Position numbers and translations under genes: made by a program. A DNA stretch of 64,000 nt from Dendrophyllia cribrosa. Its lineage: Eukaryota; Cnidaria; Anthozoa; Scleractinia; Dendrophylliidae. The number at the start of each line of letters is the position of its first letter. Position 1 is the first letter of the stretch. A model generated the notes under the pieces. It ran no database searches, was not told where the DNA came from, and saw nothing but the letters and a program-made list of their open reading frames with translations. Below, piece after piece: positions 44,571 to 54,903 of the stretch. The stretch spans positions 19,962,666-20,026,665 of the forward strand of contig JAJLRJ010000011.1 of assembly GCA_024195265.1 (NCBI GenBank), given 5' to 3'.

Positions 44571-45382
44571 CAAAAACCCTGTCGCTGAAAAAGCAGTACA
44601 AGAGCTTGAAGAGGAACTCTTACGCCAAGAGCCAGGTGGAGGCCCTGTAACCGAGACAGGCCTCGCGGTCGCCACTGCTCGTTTAAAACGCCCGACTCCG
44701 CAACCAAGGTCTCTCTTCCCGTGAGCTTTGGACACAACGTAATCAGTTCTCCAACGAACAAATCCCTCTGTCTGACCTAAAACACATAACGGAGAAGCAC
44801 AGGGATCGCCAAATCAACCATCCGTTCAGTGAACAAGCAAAAGGCGGCCACGGCCCATCCCCCTCCATGACCCCCCTACAAGTTGGAGACCTCGTATACG
44901 TGAAAGCAGACCGAGATAAATCAAGGGCTCGCGACCGGTATATTATCGTGAGTATTGATGGAGAGTGGTGTTTCATTAAGAAGTTCTCTGGCTCCCAGCT
45001 GCGCGCTACGTCTTATAAAGTCAAGCTAGCGGAGTGCTACAGTGTACCACCCACCATCCCGACTGTGGTTCAACCGTTAATTTCTCCTGCTCATGATGAT
45101 GACGCATGCGACAATTCCTCTGAACCATCCTTACCTTTTCAGCCACTCTCCGCTCCTCAGGACCTCCTACGCCCTCACAGCCCGCACCTGTCAGTTCCCT
45201 CCGCATGCCAATCTGACCACGCGGATGTTGGCACTTTAGATGATACAAGCCCCGTCTTAACGCAAGTTCCCACCTCTCCTCCGCTCCTCACACCGGATTT
45301 TCCCGACCCTGCTACCTCAGAGCCCAGACCTAAACGAACCTGCAGACCCCCAAAGCATCTCCAGGATTACATACTGGACTAG
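44571..45382 (+). pseudogene. Displaced C-terminal part of the integrase
   Basis: Two short frames continue the integrase. The first (about 44,530-44,690) reads through KNINKNPVAEKAVQELEEEL, which includes the position of the third catalytic acid. After another one-base shift, the frame ending at 45,382 has an SH3-like DNA-binding fold (LQVGDLVYVKADRDKSRARDRYIIV) and a Pro/Ser-rich tail ending in RPKRTCRPPKHLQDYILD, a common ending in Ty3/Copia-like integrases. Confidence 0.75.
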
Positions 45383-45545
45383 CGTGCCTTGCAAGATTGT
45401 TATGAACTGTGAAATTAGTTACTCTTTCACCTGGACACTCATTTCAGAGACATTGCTTTCATTATAGAACTGTTAATAATTATTGTTTCTAAATCACTAT
45501 TCGCTTGCTGGTCGCAGCCATTGTAGACTTAGTTCTAGTTTTGTT

Positions 45546-45567
45546 AAAAAAAAAAAAGAAGAAGAGG
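45546..45567 (+). promoter_or_regulatory. Polypurine tract
   Basis: Twelve A followed by GAAGAAGAGG lie 3 bp upstream of the 3' LTR, the position from which plus-strand DNA synthesis is primed in LTR elements. Confidence 0.8.
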
Positions 45568-45570
45568 TTG

Positions 45571-45728
45571 CGCCAGCGGGCAATGTTATCCGCGCATGCG
45601 TATCATGCTCTCTCTCTCTCGCCCTCGTGTTCTCGGCCGCCATATTGTCGAGTTGTTGTTACTGTTGTTTAATAAACCGTTTGGAGTTACGTTCGCTGTA
45701 TCGGGTTGTCCTTCCCTCATTACTGGCG
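45571..45728 (+). repeat. 3' LTR
   Basis: Matches the 5' LTR over its full length with one visible substitution. It is followed by the CTA duplication and LINE ORF1 sequence. Confidence 0.9.
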
Positions 45729-45731
45729 CTA

Positions 45732-46302
45732 AACCAATGTCACTAATATTAGAGTTCTTCAATTTAGTTCTACTTTTGTAGAGTCGGTCCCGTGTCCTTC
45801 GGTTGGTAAACTTCACCACTATGGCTGGATGACGATCCGGTGTAGTCGCTGAACCCGCATTGTCATTTAAGGGAATTCTGTGGCTAACAGAAATATCTGC
45901 ATCAAAAATCACAACTTCAATCAGCTCGCCAATCTTTTTGACAATTTCGTTAGTGTCTTCTCCTGAAGTAGCAGGCACTCCTCTTATTTCAAGGCACTCA
46001 CGTCGCATGTATTGCTCCTGGTCGTCTACAGCAGTTCTTAAATCATTTAACTCTTTCTGTGATTTATCAGAATCATGTCTCAGGCGCTGATTTTCTTGAG
46101 CTAAGGTTTTGTGCTGTGATTCCAGGGCTTCTATCTTCTTTTTCTGAGTTTCGAAGGTTGCGTTAAAGAAGTTCAACGATTCTTCAATGGTCCTCAACCT
46201 TGCATCCAAGATGGCTGACAAAATGGCCGTCAATTTGGATTCTAGGATTTCATCCAATATTGATCTTAACATCGCTTCCATTTTAGATTTATCTTGATCC
46301 AT
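45732..46302 (-). pseudogene. CR1-like LINE ORF1, 5' part
   Basis: Starts with MDQDKSKMEAMLRSILDEIL and has a long coiled coil (residues about 40-105). An RRM-like fold follows (ECLEIRGVP, DISVSHRIPL, PAIVVKFTNRRTRD). It resembles L1-type ORF1p nucleic-acid chaperones that trimerise through the coiled coil. The frame is open up to the LTR insertion and resumes on the other side at 40,121. Confidence 0.82.
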
Positions 46303-47250
46303 CTTGACAGTTTACCATTCTTGTACCAAATATACACAAATAATGTTGAAAAAACGTGAAGAAAAAAGCTAATAACTACAACTAGACAAAACAAGGGATT
46401 TTATGTCGCCGATCAGCCCCAAAATCACAGAGAAGAGAGAAAAGAGGGAAAGGAAGCGAAAGCGAGAAAAAAAAAAAAGACTAGCAACAGTCTTTTTCTT
46501 CGAGCTTACTTAGGGCGACATTGTTTTCAAAACTCCAGCTAGATATATCGATAGTATGGCGACAATGATCAAGAAAAGTGCCAAAAGGCGATTTCCAGCC
46601 AACGTCAGCGCTTCCTGTAACACTCCACATCGTTTGCTTGAGATTGTGTATAACTTATTATTAAAATTGCTTGTACGCCTATAAAAAGAAACAACTTCAG
46701 CTACCATATGCGAGATTGGTGACGATCACCGCGAATACGTACCAGCTCATTTCGCATTCAAATAACTACATTTTTATAAACTACTGTATGTGTTTTAAAA
46801 CATATGGGTTTTCAAATTTTAATGAGGCACTGATCTTCAGGGCGGAAATTGCGAGCTTTGATTATTAAAATTGTCACAAAAAATGTGAATTGGCCAGTCC
46901 TGAAATACGTCCTTCTGGTCTATGAAAATACCAGCGCGTTTGCTAGTTTCAATTATTCACCTGCAAGTACAAAAACATTTTTTGAAAAAAAAAATTGTTA
47001 AATAAAATAATAAAATGGCACCTTTTGTGTATTGAATTCAAACAAGTGCAGCTGTATTTCTTGAGGACAATCCCGGGGGTGGGGCATTTGCCGTCCTCGA
47101 TGCGCCCCCACCGCGTGGCATTTACACAGCTTAGGCGAGACTTAGCCTAAACGCCATTTTTTGCCACTTGACATGGCTTTAATGGAAATATTTCGTTCAC
47201 GTTTCAAGCAATCCAAAAACTCTATGCTCAACCCATGAATCTATGTTATG
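46303..47250. other. LINE 5' region and gene-free DNA
   Basis: The first 150-200 bp, with a purine-rich GAAAAGAGGGAAAGG stretch and an A-run near 46,470, could be the LINE 5' untranslated region. Beyond that I see no gene. CCCGGGGGTGGGGCATTTGC at about 47,072 matches the start of a repeat near 35,938. Confidence 0.4.
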
Positions 47251-47254
47251 GGGT

Positions 47255-47283
47255 GAAGATATAGCACATTATGATATATCTTC
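47255..47283. repeat. Hairpin repeat, copy 2
   Basis: GAAGATATA/TATATCTTC stem with an 11-nt loop. It matches the copy at 20,503, as does the following AATTAACATCAGTAATT. Confidence 0.7.
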
Positions 47284-47473
47284 TAATTAACATCAGTAAT
47301 TGGAGTAATCAGTAATTCTTCGTTCCCACTGCCCAATGCGCAGTCACTCTCGCCCCAGGCTGCCACTCTTTTTATCTCGTTAATGCGCAAGCATAAACGA
47401 GATATAGTATACGGGTACAGATATGCAAATTAGTCACTCCATGTCCCTTAGTCGCTCGGGTAGTCCTGCACTT

Positions 47474-47590
47474 GTCCAAACGATGTCTGTGATTCGCTAA
47501 GAAAACAATAGATTTGTCCCGCTGGGATAGGGGCATTGTTCAAGTGATATATCAATTGTATCGTTTGCCAATCACAGACATCGTTTGGAC
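47474..47590. repeat. Fold-back element with perfect 21-bp inverted ends
   Basis: The 21-bp sequence starting GTCCAAACGATGTCTG (47,474-47,494) is perfectly inverted at 47,570-47,590. The loop is about 75 bp and includes GATATATCAATTG. The outer flanks differ, so it is either a very small MITE or the remains of one. Confidence 0.75.
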
Positions 47591-49205
47591 GGCTACGACC
47601 CCGCTCCCTCAGTCGTAAACTTTTTTCCGGGGGGGGGACTCCCTTATATAAGCTATCTAACGGCACTAAAGGATATGGTCTGTAATAGGGTAAGGGTTTC
47701 AAGAAGCGCGCCGCACACCCTCAACCAAATTTTTGGGGAGTACCCCCGGGGCTAGTGTTAAATTAAACTCCCCAGGGTATTGTCTCGTTTCAGACTACTA
47801 TGGATATTTATGTCACGCTAAGATGTTTTCTCATTTGTAAACTGAATACGCTTATTTTAAACTGCAAATGGATTAAAATGGCAAGTTAACATTTATCAGT
47901 TAAGTGGGATTTTTACGCTCTTTGTTTTAGGCGTATTCGCTCAAATCGGTGCTCGCTGCTTGCAAAGACATGAAACGTATTTACATTTGTGAGCGGTCAG
48001 CTCAGAACAGTACCTTACGAAGCGAACACAAGTTTCGTAAAAGGAAATATGTATAAAAGATTTTATTTCGCTTTTCATTAAGCGACTTTCATATATAAAC
48101 CTCCTGCCTTCCTCGCTGGAAATCAACACGAACTCCGGAAATTTACTCGGACACTGATCTGTTATCTCTGTTCACGTGCAATTTTACTTGATGTCATCGC
48201 AGGCGTGGATACCCCGGATAATTAATCAAAGGGCTCTTAAAGCCATCTCGTTAATGCGAGAGAATGTAAGGTTAATAAAAAACAACAACAAGAATTGGAA
48301 TAGTTGGGTGCCTTTAATAGGTAAATGTAGTTAAGACGTGATAGGTAATATGTGTAAAGCTGCTAAATGGTCTATTGAAGTTGAAAGATTGAAAATACCT
48401 GTAGGTCTAATCGTAGAGTTAGACATTACAGTCATAGAGGGCTTAAGGGCTCTTTTAGGAGCCACCAAATCAATAAAAGTCATGAGCAACAAAAGAATCA
48501 CGAGTGTGAATGTAAATAATTTTCATGTAAATCTTGCGTATTTGTTCAAAATAGTCTTCATGTTGCTGAGGTAAAACTTCAACTTGATTATATTAAGCGA
48601 ATGAGGAGGCGAATTTGGTTGCTACGGGGGAAATTTGTGAGGAGGGATGGGGGTGGCAAAACTACTTATATTCAATCTATCTTGACTAGATAGCCCTTTT
48701 ACTTAGTTAATTTTTCTATTTTTTGCATTCACAGTATACGTATTTTAGTAGCAATGACTTGTATGACATTACAATGGCGATTTTCTTAACAATCGAAATT
48801 TGGGAAAGATGTACGAAGGTTAAAACATATTTCAGTACTATCTTTATTTATTGATATTTAAACAGAACTAAAATATATTGCAACGATTTTCATTTGGGAT
48901 TAAAATTGATTTACTGGCAATGTTTTTAAACAGCCAATTTATATGTGCAGTATATATGTGGATGTATGAGACAAAACAAGAACTTTGTGCATGTGAATAA
49001 GTTTAGCAAAAAGACTTAAAAAAGGAATGTTTTCTCTAAATACTTCACTACGGTAGACCATTGTAAAAAAGGCAAATGAAAATATTTTACTTGTCGCTTT
49101 TTCCGTTGACTCAAAAATTGTGTACCTTCGGGCAGAATGGTGTCTCTTGTAGGAATAGACCTAGTGATTAGGTTTCGTTTCCTTTTATAGCCAATTAAAA
49201 ATGCG
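47591..49205. other. Gene-free stretch
   Basis: AT-rich with a G9 run at about 47,629 and no coding frame with a domain. A 78-codon frame at 48,338-48,574 shows no recognisable features. Confidence 0.4.
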
Positions 49206-49658
49206 AAGCTCATTAAACCCCTTTTTGACTACTGTGATGTAGTTTGGGGCAATTTAAATAAAACACTGACCTCAAGACTACAAAAACTACAAAATCGAGC
49301 GGCCAGAATTATAACCCGTAAGGGTTATGATGTAAGATCAACCAATATTCGAAAAGAATTAGGATGGGATGATCTGGAGACTATTAGAAGAAATCATATA
49401 GCGATCCTGATGTATAAAATTATGAATAGAAGAGCCCTAGGTTATCTCATTGATCTTTTCGAAAAGAGTTATAGTGTTTATACACTTCGTGAGAGCGGAA
49501 GTCGATTACTCCTACCTAAATATAATACTGAATTTGCAAAAGGTAGTAGTTTTTCTTTTGTTGGAGCAAAAATATGGAATTCTATTCCATTTAACATCAG
49601 ATCTGCAAACTCTCTCTCCGCTTTTAAAACACAGATTAACAATCTCGCTGTCTTCTAG
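49206..49658 (+). pseudogene. LINE 3' fragment (RT C-terminal domain)
   Basis: An open frame of about 150 codons lacking a start. It encodes the C-terminal end of a CR1/L2-like or jockey-like reverse transcriptase: KPLFDYCDVVWGNLNK, LQKLQNRAARIIT, ELGWDDLETIRR and FAKGSSFSFVGAKIWNSIP. The palm domain is missing by 5' truncation. The element's end is marked by AATAAAGTT and (CATT)n at 49,771-49,800. It differs from the LINE at 36-40 kb. Confidence 0.85.
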
Positions 49659-49778
49659 TTAGTGTAATATAGTTATTGATCATTATTGTATAATTGGAAT
49701 AGTAAATTTTTTAGTACACGGCTTTTCTGTAAAGCAGTTAATTCAGTTACTGATGTAAACACCGTGTTTAAATAAAGT

Positions 49779-49800
49779 TCATTCATTCATTCATTCATTC
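49779..49800 (+). repeat. (CATT)n LINE tail
   Basis: About five CATT units directly after AATAAAGTT. This is a microsatellite 3' tail, which then runs into the long CCCTCT array. Confidence 0.8.
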
Positions 49801-50412
49801 CCTCTCCCTCTCCCTCTCCCTCTCCCTCTCCCTCTCCCTCTCCCTCTCCCTCTCCCTCTCCCTCTCCCTCTCCCTCTCCCTCTCCCTCTCCCTCTCCCTC
49901 TCCCTCTCCCTCTCCTCTCCTCTCCCTCTCCCTCTCCTCTCCCTCTCCCTCTCCCTCTCCCTCTCCCTCTCCCTCTCCCTCTCCCTCTCCCTCTCCCTCT
50001 CCCTCTCCCTCTCCCTCTCCCTCTCCCTCTCCCTCTCTCCCTCTCCCCTCCCTCTCCCTCTCCCTCTCCCTCTCCCTCTCCCTCTCCCTCTCCCTCTCCC
50101 TCTCCCTCTCCCTCTCCCTCTCCCTCTCCCTCTCCCTCTCCTCTCCCTCTCCCTCTCCCTCTCCCTCTCCCTCTCCCTCTCTCTCCCTCCCTCTCCCTCT
50201 CCCTCTCCTCTCCCTCTCCCTCTCCCTCTCCCTCTCCCTCTCCCTCTCCCTCCCCTCTCCCTCTCCCTCTCCTCCCTCTCCCTCTCCCTCTCCCTCTCCC
50301 TCTCCCTCTCCCTCTCCCTCTCTCTCTCCCTCTCCCTCTCCCTCTCCCTCTCCCTCCCCTCTCTCTCTCTCTCTCTCTCTCCCTCTCCCTCTCCCTCTCC
50401 CTCTCCCTCTCT

Positions 50413-50481
<69 letters not shown>

Positions 50482-50526
50482 TCCCTCTCCCTCTCCCTCT
50501 CCTTCTCCCTCTCCCTCTCCCTCTCC
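49800..50526. repeat. (CCCTCT)n array, about 727 bp
   Basis: Almost pure CCCTCT hexamers with scattered 1-4 bp losses and two embedded (CT)n runs (about 50,361-50,380 and 50,425-50,476). It is entirely pyrimidine on the plus strand. The matching minus-strand frames of Arg-Glu and Gly-Arg repeats are artefacts. Confidence 0.97.
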
Positions 50527-50529
50527 CTA

Positions 50530-52440
50530 GATCTATTGGCACCACTTTTGTAACCTTTTGTCTCGAGGTTCAAAATTCATTATGGTTAATCTACAAATAG
50601 GAATTAAACAATTCTTTAGCTTCAGTATAGCAACATCAAGCTTCGGTATGAATTTCGTTTTCAAAGATAAATCCCACCATTTTTAACAGCCCCTTAAACT
50701 TGAAAAGGATACATGTGTGCCACTCACCAGGGTAACGACCACAAAGAAAGGGTAAATTCAAATTTTCTGCCACGAAGTGGATAGATGTGAGACCAATAAA
50801 TGCCAGTGTGTTCCCCTTCTTGCCCCAGTACGTTTAAAATCAGTTTTGCGAAGCTTACAAAAACATGACTTGAAAGTATATACACTTTCATGTGTCGTAC
50901 AGTTTAGGATTTCAGTTTAGGCCAAAATTATACAATTTCATTTTCCAAAGATTATTACTCCTAAGCCATTTAACAATAAGACATGGAACTAAATTGAGAG
51001 TATACGGCTACCTTTCAGCATTGTGCACTCACAGTTTCAGAGCAATACTTCGATCCCTTTTGCTTCTATGGTCAGTTTTTCATAACCCTATGTAGCGTTT
51101 CAATCGCGTTACAAAAGTGCCACATTTTGTCATTTTTGCTAGAAATTATGGCGTTCAGAGAATGGGGTTAATATTGCGTGAAATTTGTAATCACCTGCCA
51201 CACTTATTGGTCATAGTTAGAAATTGTTCTGCTAGTTGTTAAAATTCTGCAGCTTTCAAGCTTTTGTTGCCACAAGACAATTTTCTGTGCTAATGCGATG
51301 CAGCTCAATCGCAGGCTTTTAATTAAGTCACTCACTTGCTAAAAGGTGTGCTGCAAAAAGCCTTCATACATTTTTATGGCCCCTTTTGTTCATCACTTAG
51401 AAGTATCTGAGGGGTCCTAAGAAATAAGCCAATATTTTTAAAAGCCAAAAAATACGGGAACCAAGCAGAACGATGGTCCGGGGACCAAGGCCCTCTTCGC
51501 TTTTGTGTGCAATAATATGTACGTGTAAAAAGCCTATCACTGGATAGGTTTCTTTAAAAAAATCTTTTCGGGATTTTAGTGCCAATTGCAACGAAGGAAA
51601 TAGAGAATATATTGAAGAACTCGAAGTAATAATCATTATAGGGCTTAGCCTTAGGGTTTTTGGGCACCTAACTGGTTGCGTAAGAGCATCCTATGAAGGG
51701 GTGTGAACTGTAGCCCTAAGTTACTTCTTTGCTTTCCAGTACAGGTTGTCTCATGTGGAATGTGTGTGTGCTTTTGCATATATTTGTAAGTTTAACAACT
51801 TCAAATAAAATTCAAAACGAAGACGTAACGTGACATGCACGTGCCGTCTTTGAAATGTTCAAACACATTCACATTCGGTCCAGCTAAGTGGACCTAGTGT
51901 CCGGTGTCTGACTATATCATTCTGCATATGAATATCATTCCGCATTTGATTGCATAAACCACGTTTTCGCTAGCATGACAAAAGGATGAAACTCTCAGAA
52001 AATGATGATATTAAGATGTCAAGATACTATTGTGCTGTTGCAGTTGTGCACCAACAACCTCTTTTCTCCATTTCTCGCGCTGGGGAACATACACAGACTG
52101 TCCACGAAATCACAAATCACCCACGACTTGATTAAGGAATGTCTTTTTCCTCGGTCAAAGTAATAAATGCCACAGTTAAAACCAACACAACACAATTTTA
52201 TCCGTTTTGATGTTATTTCTGCATTAAGATGGTAAAACAACTATTGATCTTAGAATTAAACGGGAACTTTACGCTGGGCCGTTACTTTGCCAAAGGTGCG
52301 TGTGTGAAGGCCAAAGTATAATATCAAGTTCTTTTCTATGCATCTCAAGTCGAAAGGTTGAAACCATCCAAGGAAAGTTTCAAGTGGCTTGAAAATCATC
52401 CTTAACTGATCGACTTTGCGAACTTGCGGTTTCTTGAGCT
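50530..52440. other. Gene-free stretch
   Basis: Unique-looking AT-rich DNA with no domain-bearing frame, terminal repeat or RNA gene that I can support. Confidence 0.45.
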
Positions 52441-52452
52441 TTTTGACACTTA

Positions 52453-52461
52453 AATAAAGTG

Positions 52462-52505
<44 letters not shown>
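52453..52505. repeat. (ATT)n microsatellite behind AATAAAGTG
   Basis: AATAAAGTG followed by about 14 ATT units. This is the form of a LINE or SINE 3' tail, though no coding part is recognisable upstream. Confidence 0.8.
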
Positions 52506-52506
<1 letters not shown>

Positions 52507-52763
52507 AATCTTAATTACATTGGGTGCAATATAGCCTTTGAAACGCGAGGAAAATCTTTTAAGCGAAACAATATTCAGCCATGTTAAGTAATCCCCCTAA
52601 TCGCCTTCCAAATTAAATGTAACAAGTGCAAATAAAGTTGTTGTAAAGATTAAACCAGTTGACCTATATTATCTGTTTTTAGTACAAATCTACTCCGGCG
52701 TTCCATCACGAATGCCGCGCTCTGATTGGCTACGCTACTCGCTATCTGTTCTGTGATAGATAG

Positions 52764-53177
52764 TAGAGACCTTTAGGTTCTAGTACGAGAACGAGTTTTT
52801 GCAATAGTAAAAGAGGGCGCTCGCTACCCTGCGAGCAGAGGCCGACCCTTTCGATCTTACTAGAAAGCGGCTTTTCTAGGATGATCGAAAGGACCTCTGC
52901 TTGTCAGACTGCCGAAAGTTCGGCGCCCTCGCGCCTTCGGTGTGAGGAAAAGTCGTTGGGGTGAAAACAAGAAAACAATCCCAAGTGCTATCAATCAAAC
53001 CCATATCCTTTCAATCATAAAATTACTAAACCGTTCTACAATATTTCAATCACACCAATTATTTTGCTTGAAACCAAGTAGAAGAGAGTTTGCTAATGCA
53101 AATGTTCGCATCCTATTTCGCTGTAAACTTGCAGCCAAATCTTGTACTCGTACTCGTCCTAAAATCTAAAGGTCTCT
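52764..53177. mobile_element. MITE, 414 bp, TA-flanked
   Basis: Ends TAGAGACCTTTAGGTTCTAG and its inverse CTAAAATCTAAAGGTCTCTA, continuing ACGAG(A/T)ACGAG, about 27 of 32 matching. A TA pair lies at each border. Inside, CCTTTCGATC and GATCGAAAGG form a second inverted pair (about 52,847 and 52,882). No transposase. Confidence 0.75.
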
Positions 53178-53399
53178 AGTGAGTAGCATAATGGCGACCG
53201 CTTCACGTTTTCGAAGTGTGCTTGAAGAAGATTTAGACAGTTTAATGGTTGAGGCTGTTCCAGAAAGAAAAAAAAGTTTTGAACGACAAGTAGATTTATA
53301 CTAAAACAATTCGATTATTCGCTCTTGATTTCTATTGTGATTATACGATAGAAAACCCGAGCTCATAATCTAATTGTTAAATATCCAAACAAATAGGGA

Positions 53400-53487
53400 G
53401 CAGGGATGGCGCAGTGGTGAAAGCGAGCGATCCCTTCCTACCAATGTGGCCTGGGTTCGAATCACGGACTCAATATCATAATTCAGT
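53400..53487 (+). mobile_element. tRNA-derived SINE
   Basis: A-box TGGCGCAGTGG (53,407-53,417) and B-box GGTTCGAATC (53,454-53,463) with tRNA-like spacing. The surrounding sequence lacks a paired acceptor stem. The MITE at 53,490 abuts its 3' side, so the SINE body appears truncated or interrupted. Confidence 0.65.
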
Positions 53488-53489
53488 TA

Positions 53490-53958
53490 CCGTAAATGCT
53501 CGAATTAGCGCCCAGCTTCAAATAAGTGCCCCGCTTCGAATTAGCGCCCCTCCTAAGGCTCAAAATTTGTAATAAGCGCCCCCTTCAAATAAGCGCCCCC
53601 TCCCATCCCCCGAGAAAAAATGAGTTTCGGTAGTTTCGGTACAACTCGGTACGATATACGAGGTGTATACGGTCTATACGGTTATTTTAAAATGTGACAT
53701 TGTTAAATAGTATAAACAGTAATGTCCTTTCAAAGTCGCACGGGTTTGCTTCTCAAGAACGTTTCGAGTTCGCAAAAAGTAGTTTTCTATAAGCTTTTTG
53801 CATTTTTATGTTGCAGTTTGGTTTTAAATAGAAATATAGATTGTCATTTTGAGGCTAAAAATTGATAAACTAAATAAGCGCCCCCCTTCGAATTAGCGCC
53901 CCACTCTCGCCTTAGAAAATTAAATAAGCGCCTCGGGCGCTAATTCGAGCATTTACGG
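53490..53958. mobile_element. MITE, 469 bp, Tc1/mariner/pogo type
   Basis: Ends CCGTAAATGCTCGAATTAGC and the exact inverse (24 bp perfect up to GCGCCC) are flanked by TA on both sides (53,488-53,489 and 53,959-53,960). Additional AATAAGCGCCCC and AATTAGCGCCCC units are repeated subterminally. No coding capacity. Confidence 0.9.
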
Positions 53959-53959
53959 T

Positions 53960-54555
53960 AAATACAAATAGCGGAGAAACTGCGGTAAGCTGTGTAGCAC
54001 TTTGAAAAGTAAGCCAAGGAAACATTCATTAAAAGGTAAAGTGCCGTGTTTTATATGGAGTTGTTTTCTAAACGTTGCATGCCGTGCCCTTCATTAGTGC
54101 TCGGTCAGGTGCAATGCTTGTATACGCCATGGATTACAAAATAAATACTGTACTGCGTGCGCGCCTCGGTGCGCGGCCTTGAGGAAAGGGAAGTAGGAAT
54201 TTCATCCGTGGAATGACTGATGCTAATTGCAAAAATCAGGCACATCTACAGCTTTGTTTTTAGTTGATTTTTAATATCACAACTGTAAATAGGTTTTAAG
54301 GAGTAAATGACTCGACTATTGTTTCATATTATTCGTTATTTAGCCTTCCTGAATATACTGTCTTCCTTAGCAACGGAACTAGATATTACCAGGCGACATC
54401 GCAGGAAAAGGAGAGTCAATAGGTCATATCCCTAGCTTTCTGAGTTATGAACTCTAGGTAACAGGTTTTTTTGTTTAATTTAGTCTGAGCAATATGTCTT
54501 CTCGACACACATAAAGAGTAGCCAAACTTTAGACGGCAAACAGTGCACTATTTCG
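53960..54555. other. Gene-free stretch
   Basis: No frame, repeat end or RNA gene recognised. Confidence 0.4.
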
Positions 54556-54903
54556 TTTAATAAATGTGACGCAATAGACTAACATTAACTCAGATTCCGC
54601 AAGATGACTGTTTAATTTATCGCGCAATAATAAAATGAACTTAAGACGAAATCGCTACTTAATAGTACTAGTTTAATAAATGTGACGCAATAGACTAACA
54701 TTAAGTCAGATTCCGCAAGATGACTGTTTAATTTATCGCGCAATAATAAAATGAACTTAAGACGAAATCGCTACTTAATAGTACTAGTTTAATAAATGTG
54801 ACGCAATAGACTAACATTAACTCAGATTCCGCAAGATGACTGTTTAATTTATCGCGCAATAATAAAATGGACTTAAGACGAAATCGCTACTTAATAGTAC
54901 TAA
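54556..54903. repeat. Three tandem copies of a 116-bp unit
   Basis: Each unit runs from TTTAATAAATGTGACGC to TACTTAATAGTACTAG. Copies start at 54,556, 54,672 and 54,788 and differ at only about two positions. Each contains TTTATCGCGCAATAATAAA and the palindrome AGTACT. Confidence 0.95.

Larger units (their letters stand above)
40125..45728 (+). mobile_element. Ty3-like LTR retrotransposon, 5.6 kb, nested in the LINE
   Basis: Two 158-bp LTRs, nearly identical, bracket a Gag-protease-RT-RNaseH-integrase gene, with a tRNA-Leu-type primer site and a polypurine tract in canonical places. The LTRs start CGCCAG and end CTGGCG rather than the usual TG...CA. The flanking duplication is CTA, only 3 bp (40,122-40,124 and 45,729-45,731); keeping one copy restores the LINE frame, which supports these borders. 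The insertion is younger than the LINE. Protease before RT and integrase last fits Ty3/Gypsy order. Confidence 0.88.
36196..46302 (-). mobile_element. CR1-like LINE, split by an LTR retrotransposon
   Basis: A nearly complete minus-strand non-LTR element: ORF1 (coiled coil plus RRM-like), then ORF2 with a PHD finger, an apurinic-type endonuclease and reverse transcriptase, a 3' untranslated region and a 3' tail of AGAGAAG-type microsatellite instead of poly(A). CR1-group LINEs are known for PHD domains and simple-repeat tails. A 5.6-kb LTR element interrupts ORF1 between 40,125 and 45,728. Without the insert, and with one CTA copy kept, the ORF1 frame is continuous. ORF2 has at least four frameshifts, so this copy is dead. 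Confidence 0.85.

Noticed and set aside
45483..45746. Plus-strand reading frame over the 3' LTR
   Set aside because: It crosses the polypurine tract and LTR into LINE sequence; no independent support.
49800..50526. Telomere-like repeat
   Set aside because: The unit is CCCTCT (AGAGGG), not CCCTAA/TTAGGG, and unique sequence continues on both sides.
49787..50573. Reading frames of about 250-260 codons made of Arg-Glu and Gly-Arg repeats
   Set aside because: Translation of the (CCCTCT)n microsatellite in several frames at once; not genes.
53400..53470. tRNA gene
   Set aside because: Promoter boxes only; no complete cloverleaf, and repeat context fits a SINE.
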